A stretch of DNA of 39,167 bases from positions 1 to 39,167 of the forward strand of contig JAETPY010000015.1 in the NCBI GenBank assembly GCA_021770925.1. Direction: 5' to 3'. The notes below the pieces were generated by a model. It ran no database searches, was not told the DNA's origin, and saw only the letters and a program-made list of their open reading frames with translations. Position numbers and translations under genes: made by a program. This document shows positions 16,379 through 25,346 of this stretch, piece by piece. Positions within the stretch are counted from its first letter, which is position 1; each line of letters starts with the position of its first letter. This stretch comes from Erysipelotrichaceae bacterium (GTDB lineage Bacteria > Bacillota_I > Bacilli_A > Erysipelotrichales > Coprobacillaceae).

Positions 16379-17104
16379 TTATAAAGGATTACGAGAATTG
16401 TATACCTGGTATAAAATTACTGCTGTTGCAACAGAAGCGTTTAGTGAAGTAACATGCCCCACCATTGGCAAAACAACATTAAAATCACAACTTTTTTTCA
16501 CCAGTCTAGATATTCCAAAACCTTCAGACCCTATTACAATTACAAGTGGCATATTGTAATCAATTTGGCGATAGTCCTGTGATTGATCAAGATCACAACC
16601 AACCACCCAAAAAGAACGTTTTTTCAAGTCCTCCAATGTTCTTGTAAGATTTGTTACCTGAGCCACTTTAACATGATCGATCGCGCCAGTCGATACTTTA
16701 GCAACCGTTCCACTCAAACCCACACTACGATTCTTTCCAATAATAACACCATCGACTCCAACAGCATCGCATGTTCTTAATATTGCACCTAAATTATGAG
16801 GGTCCTCTAACCCATCAAGCAGTAACAATAACGGCTGTTTTTCCTTAGGAATGTCATTAAGTATTTCATCAATACTATAATAACGATACTCTTCTACTTC
16901 AGCCATGACGCCCTGGTGAGTTACTTTACCTAATTTCTTGATAAATTCAGACTTATCAACTATTTTTACATGGATTTTCTTTTTTTTGCACAGCTCCATG
17001 ATTTTATTGTCTTTTACATTGTTTTGGATATACACAGTATATACACTCTTTTCTCCCTTTAAAGCTTCTAATATTGTGTTTTTACCATATATATATTGTT
17101 TCAT
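16379..17104 (-). CDS. rlmB: 23S rRNA (guanosine-2'-O-)-methyltransferase RlmB
   Basis: A 241-aa SpoU/TrmH-family methyltransferase that uses S-adenosylmethionine to methylate 23S rRNA (G2251 in E. coli numbering). The N-terminal substrate-binding part begins YIYGKNTILEAL. The SPOUT domain has motif 1 LDGLEDPHNLGAILRTCDAVG, motif 2 VIVIGSEGFGISRLV and motif 3 VVLPMVGHVTSLNASVATAVILYQ. ATG at 17104 follows AGGTGG; a GTG at 17113 is possible but lies too close. It lies between mrnC and the sigma factor as in Bacillus. Confidence 0.93.
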   Translation of the reverse strand: MKQYIYGKNTILEALKGEKSVYTVYIQNNVKDNKIMELCKKKKIHVKIVDKSEFIKKLGKVTHQGVMAEVEEYRYYSIDEILNDIPKEKQPLLLLLDGLEDPHNLGAILRTCDAVGVDGVIIGKNRSVGLSGTVAKVSTGAIDHVKVAQVTNLTRTLEDLKKRSFWVVGCDLDQSQDYRQIDYNMPLVIVIGSEGFGISRLVKKSCDFNVVLPMVGHVTSLNASVATAVILYQVYNSRNPL

Positions 17105-17141
17105 ATTTTCCACCTAATTTCGTCTCAAATTTATCTCAAAT

Positions 17142-17519
17142 TTATTTAGCATTTATATACTCTTTATATCGCTCAAATATCATTTCCAAACGATCATAAT
17201 TTTTCTCTAAATATAAAGTTCCAATAATTGCCTCAAACCCTGTCGAATGTATGTGCTCAAGGCTTTCATTCTTATTCCCCTTAGTATTACGACCCCGTTT
17301 ATATATATCTATTTCTGCTTCGTTAAAAAAATTTTCAGTTAACATAGCATGCATAAACGAAGAATGCGAGCCTGCCGATACATACTTAACAGCTTCTTTT
17401 TGAAAATCGCTGGTTTTTACCAGTCCGCTTTCTTTAACCAAATAATCTCTAACCATCATTTCAAAAACAGCATCACCTAAATAAGCCAATACTGAAGCAT
17501 TAATCAAATCAGGCCGCAT
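17142..17519 (-). CDS. mrnC: Mini-ribonuclease 3 (23S rRNA maturation)
   Basis: A 125-aa dimeric RNase III catalytic domain without a dsRNA-binding domain. It matures the ends of 23S rRNA in Firmicutes. LAYLGDAVFEMMVRDYL carries the catalytic aspartate and the RNase III signature. RGRNTKGNKNESLEHIHSTGFEAIIGTLYLE completes the active site with its glutamates. Its ATG overlaps the cysS stop by one base (TAATG), so the two are translationally coupled. Confidence 0.94.
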   Translation of the reverse strand: MRPDLINASVLAYLGDAVFEMMVRDYLVKESGLVKTSDFQKEAVKYVSAGSHSSFMHAMLTENFFNEAEIDIYKRGRNTKGNKNESLEHIHSTGFEAIIGTLYLEKNYDRLEMIFERYKEYINAK

Positions 17520-18856
17520 TAAATTATCCCCTTACTAATTAATTCATCACGTAATTTATCTGCTTCACTAAAATCCTTCATCTCTTTAGCCATCATCCAT
17601 TTTTGATATAATTCTAATTCATCTAAACTTAATTGACGAGGCTCATATACAAATCCAACTATCTTAACCATTTTAAGTAAAGTATTATAGCTTTTTAAAA
17701 TTGATTCATTATCCTTTTCTTTAATACGTATCAATTGATTTAAGTTTTTCACTTGATTTAAAATTTGTGTTAGAGCAAGCGAAGTATTTAAATCATCTTC
17801 TAATGCACCAACCATTGTATCTATAGTCTTCTCATGATATTCTCTACCCTCAACACCATTGACCTGTAAATATAAAGATGCAGCTTTTATTACATTATCA
17901 ACTTTTGCAACTTCCTTTTTTACACTATTTAGTACTTCATCTGTTAAATTCAACGGATTGCGATAATGACTTGATAACATAAACCATTTATATACATTAC
18001 ATCCTAGTTCACTTATCAAATCTTTAGCCCAAATAACATTTCCTAATGATTTTGACATTTTTTGATTATCAATGTTTATCATTTGATTATGCATCCATGT
18101 ATGAGCAATAGGATGGTGATGACATGCCATAGATTGAGCAATTTCATTTTCATGATGTGGAAACTTTAAATCCTGTCCCCCTCCATGAATATCAATTTTA
18201 CCATCTTCAAAAATATTGTTAATCATAACGACACATTCCGTATGCCATCCTGGACGCCCTTTAGACCATGGACTATCAAACTGAATTCCTTCATCTGTTT
18301 TTTTCCATAAAGCAAAGTCCGTTGACTCCTCTTTTTTATCATTTTCGTCAACTCTTTCACTAGCTCCAGCAACCAAATCTTCAATCCTGATTCCTGACAG
18401 CTGTCCATATTCATTAATTTTCGAAACCCTAAAATAAACATCACCCTCAACTTCATAAGCATATCCTTTTTTAACCAAATCATCTATAAAGTTAATTATA
18501 GCATCCATCGTATTGGTTACACGAGGAGCATAAGTTGGGAATAATAAATTCAAATCACGTCGAACATCTTCATAAGCTTTAATATACTTATCAGTAAGCT
18601 CTTTTTCACTAATCCCTTCCTGCTTTGCTGCCTTGATAATTTTATCATCAACATCAGTAAAATTTGATACAAATATAACTTTATATCCTAAATATTCAAA
18701 AGTCCGTCTTAAAACATCAAACACGATCATTGGACGAGTATTACCGATATGAACATAATTATATACAGTTGGTCCACATACATAAATACTAACTTCACCT
18801 TCACGAATTGGTTTAAACTCTTCTTTTTTGTTTGTAAGTGTATTAAATAATTTCAT
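17519..18856 (-). CDS. cysS: Cysteinyl-tRNA synthetase
   Basis: CysS charges tRNA-Cys with cysteine. The 445-aa class I enzyme has a HIGH-type motif in PTVYNYVHIGNTRP and KMSKS in QKMSKSLGN. Zinc ligands include Cys in YVCGPTVYN, CVVMINN and HHENEIAQ. The ATG at 18856 has GGAGG six bases upstream; an in-frame ATG at 18866-18868 overlaps that site and is rejected. It heads the cysS-mrnC-rlmB-sigma-rpmG-secE-nusG cluster and is preceded by a T-box leader reading cysteine starvation. Confidence 0.97.
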   Translation of the reverse strand: MKLFNTLTNKKEEFKPIREGEVSIYVCGPTVYNYVHIGNTRPMIVFDVLRRTFEYLGYKVIFVSNFTDVDDKIIKAAKQEGISEKELTDKYIKAYEDVRRDLNLLFPTYAPRVTNTMDAIINFIDDLVKKGYAYEVEGDVYFRVSKINEYGQLSGIRIEDLVAGASERVDENDKKEESTDFALWKKTDEGIQFDSPWSKGRPGWHTECVVMINNIFEDGKIDIHGGGQDLKFPHHENEIAQSMACHHHPIAHTWMHNQMINIDNQKMSKSLGNVIWAKDLISELGCNVYKWFMLSSHYRNPLNLTDEVLNSVKKEVAKVDNVIKAASLYLQVNGVEGREYHEKTIDTMVGALEDDLNTSLALTQILNQVKNLNQLIRIKEKDNESILKSYNTLLKMVKIVGFVYEPRQLSLDELELYQKWMMAKEMKDFSEADKLRDELISKGII

Positions 18857-18872
18857 GATTACCTCCATAAAT

Positions 18873-19065
18873 AAAAAAGCATAATACCATCAGGACACAA
18901 TGTGTTCTTCCACCCGATAATAGATGCTTTAAACTACTATTAACGCTAGTCTACGTTCTTTCTTTTCAAAAGACTCAGATAAGGGCATTTCAATTATCTT
19001 CATTTAGCTATTTCCACCATCAAGCTATCTCTATAAACTTCTAATAATCTACTTAACTTATCTAT
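18873..19065 (-). promoter_or_regulatory. Cysteine T-box leader of cysS
   Basis: The leader has the T-box order. A stem I region contains a GATGGTGGAAA loop motif. Next is a specifier TGC at 18985-18987 in GAAATGCCC, and a CGTAGACTAGCGTT linker follows. The T-box GGGTGGAAGAACAC (TTCCACCC at 18908-18915 on the plus strand) comes next. The terminator has AGCAT/ATGCT outer arms (18924-18928 and 18879-18883) plus TTTTTT. The TGGA of the T-box fits the U73 discriminator of tRNA-Cys. Uncharged tRNA-Cys should stabilise the antiterminator. The 5' end is approximate. Confidence 0.82.
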
Positions 19066-19113
19066 AATTTAAATATATGTCTTATCTTAACAAAATATCA
19101 CTTAAAATACAAC

Positions 19114-19635
19114 TTATTTACCTGTTGACTTTGAAAAACTTTGTAAATAAACTCGCATATCTTTTTCATTAGCATCAAAATCATCTTTTGTAGCACGATA
19201 TCCATAAATATAAGTACTATCATCTCCAAAATAAACAATCTCCATTGTTTTGATTCCTGTATCACTATATGTAAAAAGATATTGATATACACTCAATCCA
19301 CTGTCAAGAACAGGTCTTGACACTTCTATTGAAGTAGCTCCGCTTTGTTCAAGTTCCCCAGTATATAATTCATCTTTATCTTCTACCACATTATCGGTTT
19401 CATCTTTCATTACCGTAAAATATAAAGTATCGTTACCCTTAGAAAATTTCACCGTATTTGTATCTTCAGAATTTAAATTGATTACAAAATCATTAGGATA
19501 ATAAAAACTAACTCCCTGATCCGTACTATACTCTTTTCCTGTTTTCTCTAAATTAACTTCTTGATCAAGTGCTCCACACGCAATAACAAGGCCTAAACAT
19601 AAAGTTGTAATAATTATTAAAATTATTTTTTTCAT
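19114..19635 (-). CDS. Putative lipoprotein of unknown function
   Basis: A 173-aa secreted lipoprotein. Residues 2-17 form a signal peptide (KKIILIIITTLCLGLVI) ending in an acceptable lipobox, VIAC, with the lipidated cysteine near residue 20. The mature part has alternating hydrophobic residues (VSFYYPNDFVINL, TLYFTVMKD, SVYQYLFTYSDTGIKTMEIVYFG), as in small beta-rich PsbP/DUF-type lipoproteins, but I do not recognise a family. ATG at 19635 follows AGGAGTGG. It starts 62 bp after a HAD gene, perhaps on the same transcript. Confidence 0.72.
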   Translation of the reverse strand: MKKIILIIITTLCLGLVIACGALDQEVNLEKTGKEYSTDQGVSFYYPNDFVINLNSEDTNTVKFSKGNDTLYFTVMKDETDNVVEDKDELYTGELEQSGATSIEVSRPVLDSGLSVYQYLFTYSDTGIKTMEIVYFGDDSTYIYGYRATKDDFDANEKDMRVYLQSFSKSTGK

Positions 19636-19697
19636 TACAACCACTCCTCTACTACTCTAATTTTACACAACTCTAACTATTATTACAACCATATTTA

Positions 19698-20492
19698 TTA
19701 GTCATTTTTTATCTTAATTAATCTAAAATGCGCTAACGCTGACACAATTCCATCATTATAAACACTTTTTGTTACATAATCACTAATCCTCTTAGATTCT
19801 TCATGACCATTAGCCATACATATTCCTGTTCCAGCAAAAGACAACATTTCTACATCATTTGGACCATCACCAAAAGCCATTATTTCACTCCTTTTAAATC
19901 CATAATGATCAATAATTGCCTTTATCCCATCCTGTTTACCACCAGTTTTAGGGATAACATCATAACCTGTTTCATACCACTGTGTATATTTACAATTCTT
20001 AGCCAAAGACATAATATTTTTCATTTCTTCAATAGTTACAAAAGGATCAATTTGATACACATCATTTTCTAAAGCTCTAGTTATATCTTTAACTGGAGGT
20101 ATTGGGGTATTTAAAAAAATCTGGGCATCTTCAACCAGCTCGTCAACTAAATTGACATATAAATCATTGGTTTCAACAAAACTGCACGCTAAATTATGTT
20201 TAGTTGTATATTCAACTATTCTCTTAACATCTTCTTTATCAATTGGATTACTATAAATAGGTCCAGCATGATCAAAACAATACCCACCATTTAAGGTTAA
20301 ATACCCATCAAAAGTAAATTGCTTATTGATTCCCAATTGTCCTAATTCTAAATAATGTCGTCCTGTAGCTATAAACAACTTAATTCCCTGCTTTTTTAAT
20401 TGTTTTAATGCTTCTAATACCTTTTCGCTGATACAGGGGTGCTCTTTAGAAATAAGGGTACCATCAACATCAAAAAAAATTATTTTTATCAT
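19698..20492 (-). CDS. Cof-type HAD-IIB family phosphatase
   Basis: A 264-aa HAD hydrolase with motif I IIFFDVDGTLIS, motif II ATGRHY, and motif IV IMAFGDGPNDVEMLSFAG, plus a C2B cap in between. ATG at 20492 has AAGGAT eight bases upstream; an earlier GTG is too close. It lies 110 bp downstream of glgA, behind a strong hairpin, so it may be separately transcribed or fed by read-through from the glycogen operon. A sugar phosphate substrate would suit that place but is only a guess. Confidence 0.87.
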   Translation of the reverse strand: MIKIIFFDVDGTLISKEHPCISEKVLEALKQLKKQGIKLFIATGRHYLELGQLGINKQFTFDGYLTLNGGYCFDHAGPIYSNPIDKEDVKRIVEYTTKHNLACSFVETNDLYVNLVDELVEDAQIFLNTPIPPVKDITRALENDVYQIDPFVTIEEMKNIMSLAKNCKYTQWYETGYDVIPKTGGKQDGIKAIIDHYGFKRSEIMAFGDGPNDVEMLSFAGTGICMANGHEESKRISDYVTKSVYNDGIVSALAHFRLIKIKND

Positions 20493-20578
20493 AAACACTT
20501 ATCCTTCCTTTCATTCAAAAAACAATGAATCTGGCCACAAAACGACTTTAAGCATTACTTTCTATTCTCTATAGAAGC

Positions 20579-20606
20579 AATAAAGACAGATCACTCTGTC
20601 TTTATT
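20579..20606 (-). terminator. Hairpin at the end of the glycogen operon
   Basis: AATAAAGACAG (20579-20589) and CTGTCTTTATT (20596-20606) form an 11-bp stem that overlaps the glgA stop codon. The T-run is only the TTTATT of the stem itself, so some read-through into the HAD gene is likely. Confidence 0.6.
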
Positions 20607-22032
20607 CCATTAACGAATTAAATACTTTTAAATATTGATCAGCACTAGCATCCCAATCAAGCTTAGCATTCATCGCTCTAATCATAATTTGATGCCATGC
20701 CTCAGGATCATTATCATACACCTTTAATGCATAATCGATTGTTCTCATCATTTCATGGGCATTATAATTTGCGAAACTAAATCCAGTACCAGTATTAGCA
20801 TATTCATCATATGGTTCTACACTGTCTTTCAAGCCACCTGTTTCTCTTACAATTGGGATTGTTCCATATCTAAGTGACATCATTTGTGATAAACCGCAAG
20901 GCTCAAATAATGATGGCATTAAGAACATATCACACCCAGCATAAATACGACAAGATAATCCAAAGTCATATTTTAATTGTAAAGATACTTTATCAGGATG
21001 ATGATAAGCTATTCCTTTCAAAGCATCTTCATACACTCGATCACCGGCACCCAAAATAACGATTTGGACATCCCGACTGCACATCTCACTAAATTGATTT
21101 ATAATTAAGTCTAATCCTTTTTGTTTAGTTAATCTCGTTACAATCCCAATCAATGCAACATCTTTATTTTCAGGCAATCCAACCTCTTTTTGAAGCGCCA
21201 GCTTATTAGCAGCCTTATCTGTAAATACTGTATCAACATTATAATTTTTTACAATTTGAGGATCAGTTTCAGGATTAATCACATCATAATCAACCCCATT
21301 TAAAATACCATACAAATCGTACTTACGCATCTCTAAGATATTTTGTAATCCTTCACCATATTCAGGTGTTAAAATTTCATGAGCATAAGTCGGTGATACT
21401 GTGGTAACAATATCGCTATAGAAAATAGCTGCTTTCATCATATTTAAACATCCATCATTTCGACAATTACCATTATAATATAAATAATTGTCTAATCCGA
21501 ATAATTCACTTAACAATTTAGGATCAGCTTTACCCTGAAATGCAATATTATGAATTGTAAAAACTATCTTAATATTATCATAATGCTCATAATAACAATA
21601 TCTTTCTTTATACAGCATTGCAATCATCGCTGTTTGCCAATCATGCAAATGTAAGATATCTGGTTTAATATCCAAATGAGAAATTAATTCAAGTACTGCA
21701 AAATCAAAATATGCAAATCTTTCATAGTCATCATCATATCCATATAAACCAGGACGACGATAGTATTGCTCATTATCAATGAAGTAAAAACGTACTCCAT
21801 CTAATACATAAGTAAATACTCCACAATAAACTTTACGCCATCCTACCCAAATATCAAAATTAGTAACAAACTCAATTTCATCAGCTAATTTCATATCTTG
21901 ATATTTAGGCAAAACAACAATACTTTCAACACCTTTTTTTACCATTTCTTTTGGTAAAGAACCTAACACATCAGCAAGCCCCCCTGATTTAATAAAAGGG
22001 GTAGCTTCTGAAGTCGCAAACAAAACTCGCAT
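20602..22032 (-). CDS. glgA: Glycogen synthase (ADP-glucose, GT5)
   Basis: GlgA elongates alpha-1,4-glucan from ADP-glucose. The 476-aa GT-B enzyme has the N-terminal ATPFIKSGGLADVLGSLPKE motif (Lys15 contacts ADP-glucose), HLHDWQTAMIAMLYKER, and TRLTKQKGLDL. The C-terminal signature is FLMPSLFEPCGLSQMMSLRYGTIPIVRETGGLKDSV. Its ATG overlaps the glgD stop (TAATG), giving a coupled glgC-glgD-glgA unit. No branching enzyme or phosphorylase gene lies in the window. Confidence 0.96.
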   Translation of the reverse strand: MRVLFATSEATPFIKSGGLADVLGSLPKEMVKKGVESIVVLPKYQDMKLADEIEFVTNFDIWVGWRKVYCGVFTYVLDGVRFYFIDNEQYYRRPGLYGYDDDYERFAYFDFAVLELISHLDIKPDILHLHDWQTAMIAMLYKERYCYYEHYDNIKIVFTIHNIAFQGKADPKLLSELFGLDNYLYYNGNCRNDGCLNMMKAAIFYSDIVTTVSPTYAHEILTPEYGEGLQNILEMRKYDLYGILNGVDYDVINPETDPQIVKNYNVDTVFTDKAANKLALQKEVGLPENKDVALIGIVTRLTKQKGLDLIINQFSEMCSRDVQIVILGAGDRVYEDALKGIAYHHPDKVSLQLKYDFGLSCRIYAGCDMFLMPSLFEPCGLSQMMSLRYGTIPIVRETGGLKDSVEPYDEYANTGTGFSFANYNAHEMMRTIDYALKVYDNDPEAWHQIMIRAMNAKLDWDASADQYLKVFNSLME

Positions 22033-23141
22033 TAAACCACATCTCCTTCTTTAATATACAACGGCGTATAACTGTCACCTTTTAAATTTAACTGCCGTTG
22101 TACTTTAGAAGTTTTATCCATGATTACATTTTCAAGCACAGCACCTGGACTAACAACTGCACCAGACATTAAAATACAATTTTTAACAACTGCACCACTG
22201 CCAACTACAACATTACGTCCAATGATACTATTTTCTACAGTTCCATTAATCATTGCACCATTAGCAACAATACTTTTTCTAACATCAGAACCAGTTAGAT
22301 ATTTAGCTGGTGGCGTGTCATTTGTAATTGTATAAATTGGCCAATTACTCTTAAATACTGCTGATGAAATATCTAAATCTAAAAATTCCAATGAGTATTG
22401 ATAATAATGTTCTAATGAATCCATGCAGCGTGCATAGCCTTTATACTCATAAGCATTAATTTGTTTTTCATCACATAGATATGCTAAAACATCTCTTAAA
22501 CTAAAGAACGAACTAATCTTTTGTGCCTGCTTCATAATTTTTAACAATACTTTTGTATTAATTACATATGTTTCCAATGAAATACTGCGATCCTTACGGC
22601 TTCCTTTATTACGTTCAACCTTAGTAACTATCTTATCTTTAACAGTTAAACAATCGCATCCAATATATGCTTCATTAGCATCATGAACTTTTTTATAAAC
22701 CATTGTAATTTCAGCACCAGCTTTTTCATGATTTTCAATTACATCACTATAATCCATAGTTGTAATAATATGTGCTGGTGCAATTACTACATAATCAGCG
22801 CTGTTTGCTTCTAAAAACGCAATATTTTCAATTAAGTTATTAATATCGTGATTATAATTAGGGTTATTAGCATATCTTTCATTATATAAGAAAGAAACAC
22901 CTCCAGCTTTTGAGTTAAAGTTCCAAGAATTCCCACCTGCTAAATGTTTAAACAACGAACGTGGTTTCCTTTGAATCAATACTCCAACTGCATCAATAGT
23001 TGAATTAGACATATTTGATAAAACAAAATCAATTAATGCATAACGCCCTAAAAAACTAACTGACGCCACTGGTCTTCTTTCTGTAAGTCCTACGAAATCT
23101 ACATCTGAATGTAGATTAACCAATCCTATTGCTTTTACCAT
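22032..23141 (-). CDS. glgD: Glucose-1-phosphate adenylyltransferase subunit GlgD
   Basis: A 369-aa GlgC paralogue found in Firmicutes. In characterised systems it joins GlgC to form a more active heterotetramer. It keeps the RRPVASVSFLGRYALIDFVLSNMSNS segment and a C-terminal left-handed beta-helix (NGTVENSIIGRNVVVGSGAVVKNC). It lacks the GGRGTRL pyrophosphorylase loop at its N-terminus, so it is probably non-catalytic and regulatory. It starts 14 bp after glgC. Confidence 0.95.
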   Translation of the reverse strand: MVKAIGLVNLHSDVDFVGLTERRPVASVSFLGRYALIDFVLSNMSNSTIDAVGVLIQRKPRSLFKHLAGGNSWNFNSKAGGVSFLYNERYANNPNYNHDINNLIENIAFLEANSADYVVIAPAHIITTMDYSDVIENHEKAGAEITMVYKKVHDANEAYIGCDCLTVKDKIVTKVERNKGSRKDRSISLETYVINTKVLLKIMKQAQKISSFFSLRDVLAYLCDEKQINAYEYKGYARCMDSLEHYYQYSLEFLDLDISSAVFKSNWPIYTITNDTPPAKYLTGSDVRKSIVANGAMINGTVENSIIGRNVVVGSGAVVKNCILMSGAVVSPGAVLENVIMDKTSKVQRQLNLKGDSYTPLYIKEGDVV

Positions 23142-23155
23142 CTCTGTTTCCTCCC

Positions 23156-24283
23156 CTACTTATTATTATCACTTATTAAAGCGACTTTCTTAGCTTCTTC
23201 ATTGATTTTGCTCTTAGCTCTGATCACAACACCTTCATCAACGATGGCTTTGTATACTTCAGCTCCCTCTTCAACCAATACACCAGGCATCAATACAGAA
23301 TCAATAACCTTAGCACCTTCACCAACATTGACATTATTAAATAATACTGATCCTTCAACTTTACCATTTACTAAACATCCTTGAGTAATCAAAGAGTTCT
23401 TGACTTCAGCCTTGTCACCAATAATCTGTGGTTTACCTAAAGTATCTTCAGTATAAATTTTCCAATCTTTTTTGATATTATATAGATCCAATTCTTTATC
23501 TTTCAATAAATCCATATTAGCCTGCCATAGACTTTCTACAGTTCCAACATCTTTCCAATATCCATCAAATTCATAAGCAAATAATTTTTTGTTATCATTT
23601 AACATATCAGGAATAATATTCATTCCAAAATCATGTTTACTATCTGCTTTTTTAGCATCAGCGATTAAATATTTTCTTAATTGTTTATAAGTAAAAATAT
23701 AAATCCCCATTGATGCCAATGTTGATTTTGGATTTTCTGGTTTTTCTTCAAACTCATAAATACTTCCATCTTCATTAGCGTTCATAATTCCAAAACGACT
23801 TGCCTCTTTTAATGATACATTTAATACAGCAATAGTTGCATCAGCTTTACGCTGCTTATGCACTGCAAGCATTTTATCATAATCCATCTTATAAATATGA
23901 TCTCCTGATAAAATTAAAACATATTCAGGATCATATTGATCAAGAAAACTAATATTTTGATAAATTGCATCAGCTGTTCCAGCATACCATGTAGCTCCTA
24001 CTTCCCCTCTTTCACGAGCTGGTAAAATAGCAGCTAATGATTGTTTACCATCAAGCCCCCATTTTGTTCCGGCACCAACATAAGTACCCAATAAAACAGA
24101 TTCATATTGTGTCAGCACACCAACAACATCAATCCCAGAATTAGCACAGTTACTTAAAGGAAAATCAATGATTCGATATTTTCCTCCAAAATGAACTGCG
24201 GGTTTAGCTACTTTAGCTGTTAATGCTTCTAAACGAGTACCTCTTCCACCAGCTAAAATCATTGCGACAATCTCTCTTCCCAT
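23156..24283 (-). CDS. glgC: Glucose-1-phosphate adenylyltransferase (catalytic subunit)
   Basis: GlgC makes ADP-glucose from glucose 1-phosphate and ATP, the committed step of glycogen synthesis. The 375-aa protein has the intact loop [35 protein letters not shown] and the sugar-binding segment FEEKPENPK are also intact, followed by a beta-helix C-terminal domain. ATG at 24283 has GGAGG eight bases upstream. It leads the glg operon and has a cre box just downstream of the predicted start. Confidence 0.96.
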   Translation of the reverse strand: MGREIVAMILAGGRGTRLEALTAKVAKPAVHFGGKYRIIDFPLSNCANSGIDVVGVLTQYESVLLGTYVGAGTKWGLDGKQSLAAILPARERGEVGATWYAGTADAIYQNISFLDQYDPEYVLILSGDHIYKMDYDKMLAVHKQRKADATIAVLNVSLKEASRFGIMNANEDGSIYEFEEKPENPKSTLASMGIYIFTYKQLRKYLIADAKKADSKHDFGMNIIPDMLNDNKKLFAYEFDGYWKDVGTVESLWQANMDLLKDKELDLYNIKKDWKIYTEDTLGKPQIIGDKAEVKNSLITQGCLVNGKVEGSVLFNNVNVGEGAKVIDSVLMPGVLVEEGAEVYKAIVDEGVVIRAKSKINEEAKKVALISDNNK

Positions 24284-24305
24284 TTCAAATACCTCCTTGT
24301 CTGAA

Positions 24306-24319
24306 TGTAAGCGCTTTAA
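24306..24319. promoter_or_regulatory. CcpA cre site of the glycogen operon
   Basis: TGTAAGCGCTTTAA matches the cre consensus TGWAANCGNTNWCA at all but one position. It lies between the predicted start (near 24323) and the glgC ribosome site, a place where CcpA usually represses. Control by carbon source is therefore likely. Confidence 0.72.
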
Positions 24320-24329
24320 CCATAATTTA

Positions 24330-24338
24330 ATTCTATCA
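24330..24338 (-). promoter_or_regulatory. glgC promoter (extended -10)
   Basis: TGATAGAAT on the minus strand gives TAGAAT at 24330-24335 with a TGn extension. No strong -35 is seen. The region up to the divergent cwlJ (to 24516) holds only A/T-rich sequence with several weak -10-like boxes; I cannot assign the cwlJ promoter. Confidence 0.45.
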
Positions 24339-24516
24339 CAATTTAGAAATAAATTCGAGTTTAATTATCACAAAATATAATTATATATCTTGTCATATAT
24401 TATACTCTAAAATAGCTTTTTATAAAAATAATATAATAAAATCATTCTCAATAAAAAACACTATCAAAAAATCATAAATTCTTTGACAAATCATATAAAT
24501 ATATAGAGGTGAAAAA

Positions 24517-24936
24517 ATGGCACGAGTAGCTTACAACAGCAGTGAAGTTGAATTATTAGCTCGCTTGATCAGATCAGAAGCTTTAGGTGAAGGCGAAGAA
24601 GGCATGCTTTTAGTTGGTAATGTTGTTATTAATCGTGTTGCCGCATTATGTGATGTCTTTAGAAATGTAGTTACTATTACTGAAGCCGTATACCAAAAAA
24701 ATGCTTTTGCAGGAGTTGATACGCCTCTATTTAACGGACCAGTTAATACTAAAGAAAAAGAATTAGCCCTAAGAACAATTCAAGGCTATCGCAACCCACC
24801 TGCAACTTATGCCTTATGGTTTAAAAATCCAGGTACAAATGTAGTTTGTCCTGAACGATTTTACGGCTCCCTTTCGGGTCGTTTTAAAAATCATTGTTTT
24901 TATGACCCAAGCCCTGATTTAAAATGCGATTTTTAA
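24517..24936 (+). CDS. cwlJ: SleB/CwlJ-type spore cortex hydrolase
   Basis: A 139-aa cell-wall hydrolase of the SleB/CwlJ family, which degrades spore cortex during germination. The domain begins VELLARLIRSEALGEGEEGMLLVGNVVINR, where Glu21 is the likely catalytic acid, and continues NAFAGVD and LWFKNPG. It has no signal peptide, as in CwlJ and unlike SleB, so it is probably assembled into the coat from the mother cell. GAGGTGA precedes the ATG. It is followed 12 bp later by gerQ, the known partner of CwlJ in Bacillus. Confidence 0.88.
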   Translation: MARVAYNSSEVELLARLIRSEALGEGEEGMLLVGNVVINRVAALCDVFRNVVTITEAVYQKNAFAGVDTPLFNGPVNTKEKELALRTIQGYRNPPATYALWFKNPGTNVVCPERFYGSLSGRFKNHCFYDPSPDLKCDF

Positions 24937-24948
24937 AGGAGAGATATT

Positions 24949-25293
24949 ATGGATTATTTTGATGACTTAAATCCCTATTTAGTAAGGCAGGATGATCAAA
25001 CACCCCCAGAAAGTACCCCAGAAGTACCAGCAGTCAACCCTGGTGCTATTGGACAGTCATACCTAGGAAATATTATTAAATTAAATACTGGCAAATTAGG
25101 AACTTTTTATTTTTCTTATGGTGATAGTGAAAAATGGCGGGATAAACGTTATGTAGGTATAATCGAAGATGCTGGAAGGGATTATTTCATTATCAAAGAC
25201 CCTAATAGCGAGAAACGTTATTTATTAAGTTTTGTGTATTTATTATGGTCTGAATTTAATGAAGAATTAGATTTCCAATTTTCTTATCGATAA
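24949..25293 (+). CDS. gerQ: Spore coat protein GerQ (copy 1)
   Basis: A 114-aa spore coat protein needed in Bacillus for proper CwlJ function. The core QSYLGNIIKLNTGKLGTFYF, then GIIEDAGRDYFIIKDP and RYLLSFVYLLW, matches the GerQ domain. It lacks the long glutamine-rich N-terminus of the Bacillus protein and starts MDYFDDLNPYLVRQD. The N-terminal lysines that are transglutaminase targets in Bacillus are absent. It lies in the order cwlJ-gerQ on the plus strand, with GGAGAG before ATG. Confidence 0.88.
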   Translation: MDYFDDLNPYLVRQDDQTPPESTPEVPAVNPGAIGQSYLGNIIKLNTGKLGTFYFSYGDSEKWRDKRYVGIIEDAGRDYFIIKDPNSEKRYLLSFVYLLWSEFNEELDFQFSYR

Positions 25294-25346
25294 GAGAATT
25301 GAAAATCAACAGCTATTTAATATTATTAATCAAAAGGAGTGTGCAT

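Noticed and set aside
24492-24499. CATATAAA before cwlJ as a mother-cell sigma promoter
   Set aside because: Its start would nearly coincide with the ribosome site, and the -35 is not convincing; left unassigned.
25299-25346. Longer start for the second gerQ copy
   Set aside because: No ribosome site there; the ATG at 25347 has AAAGGAG and aligns exactly with copy 1.
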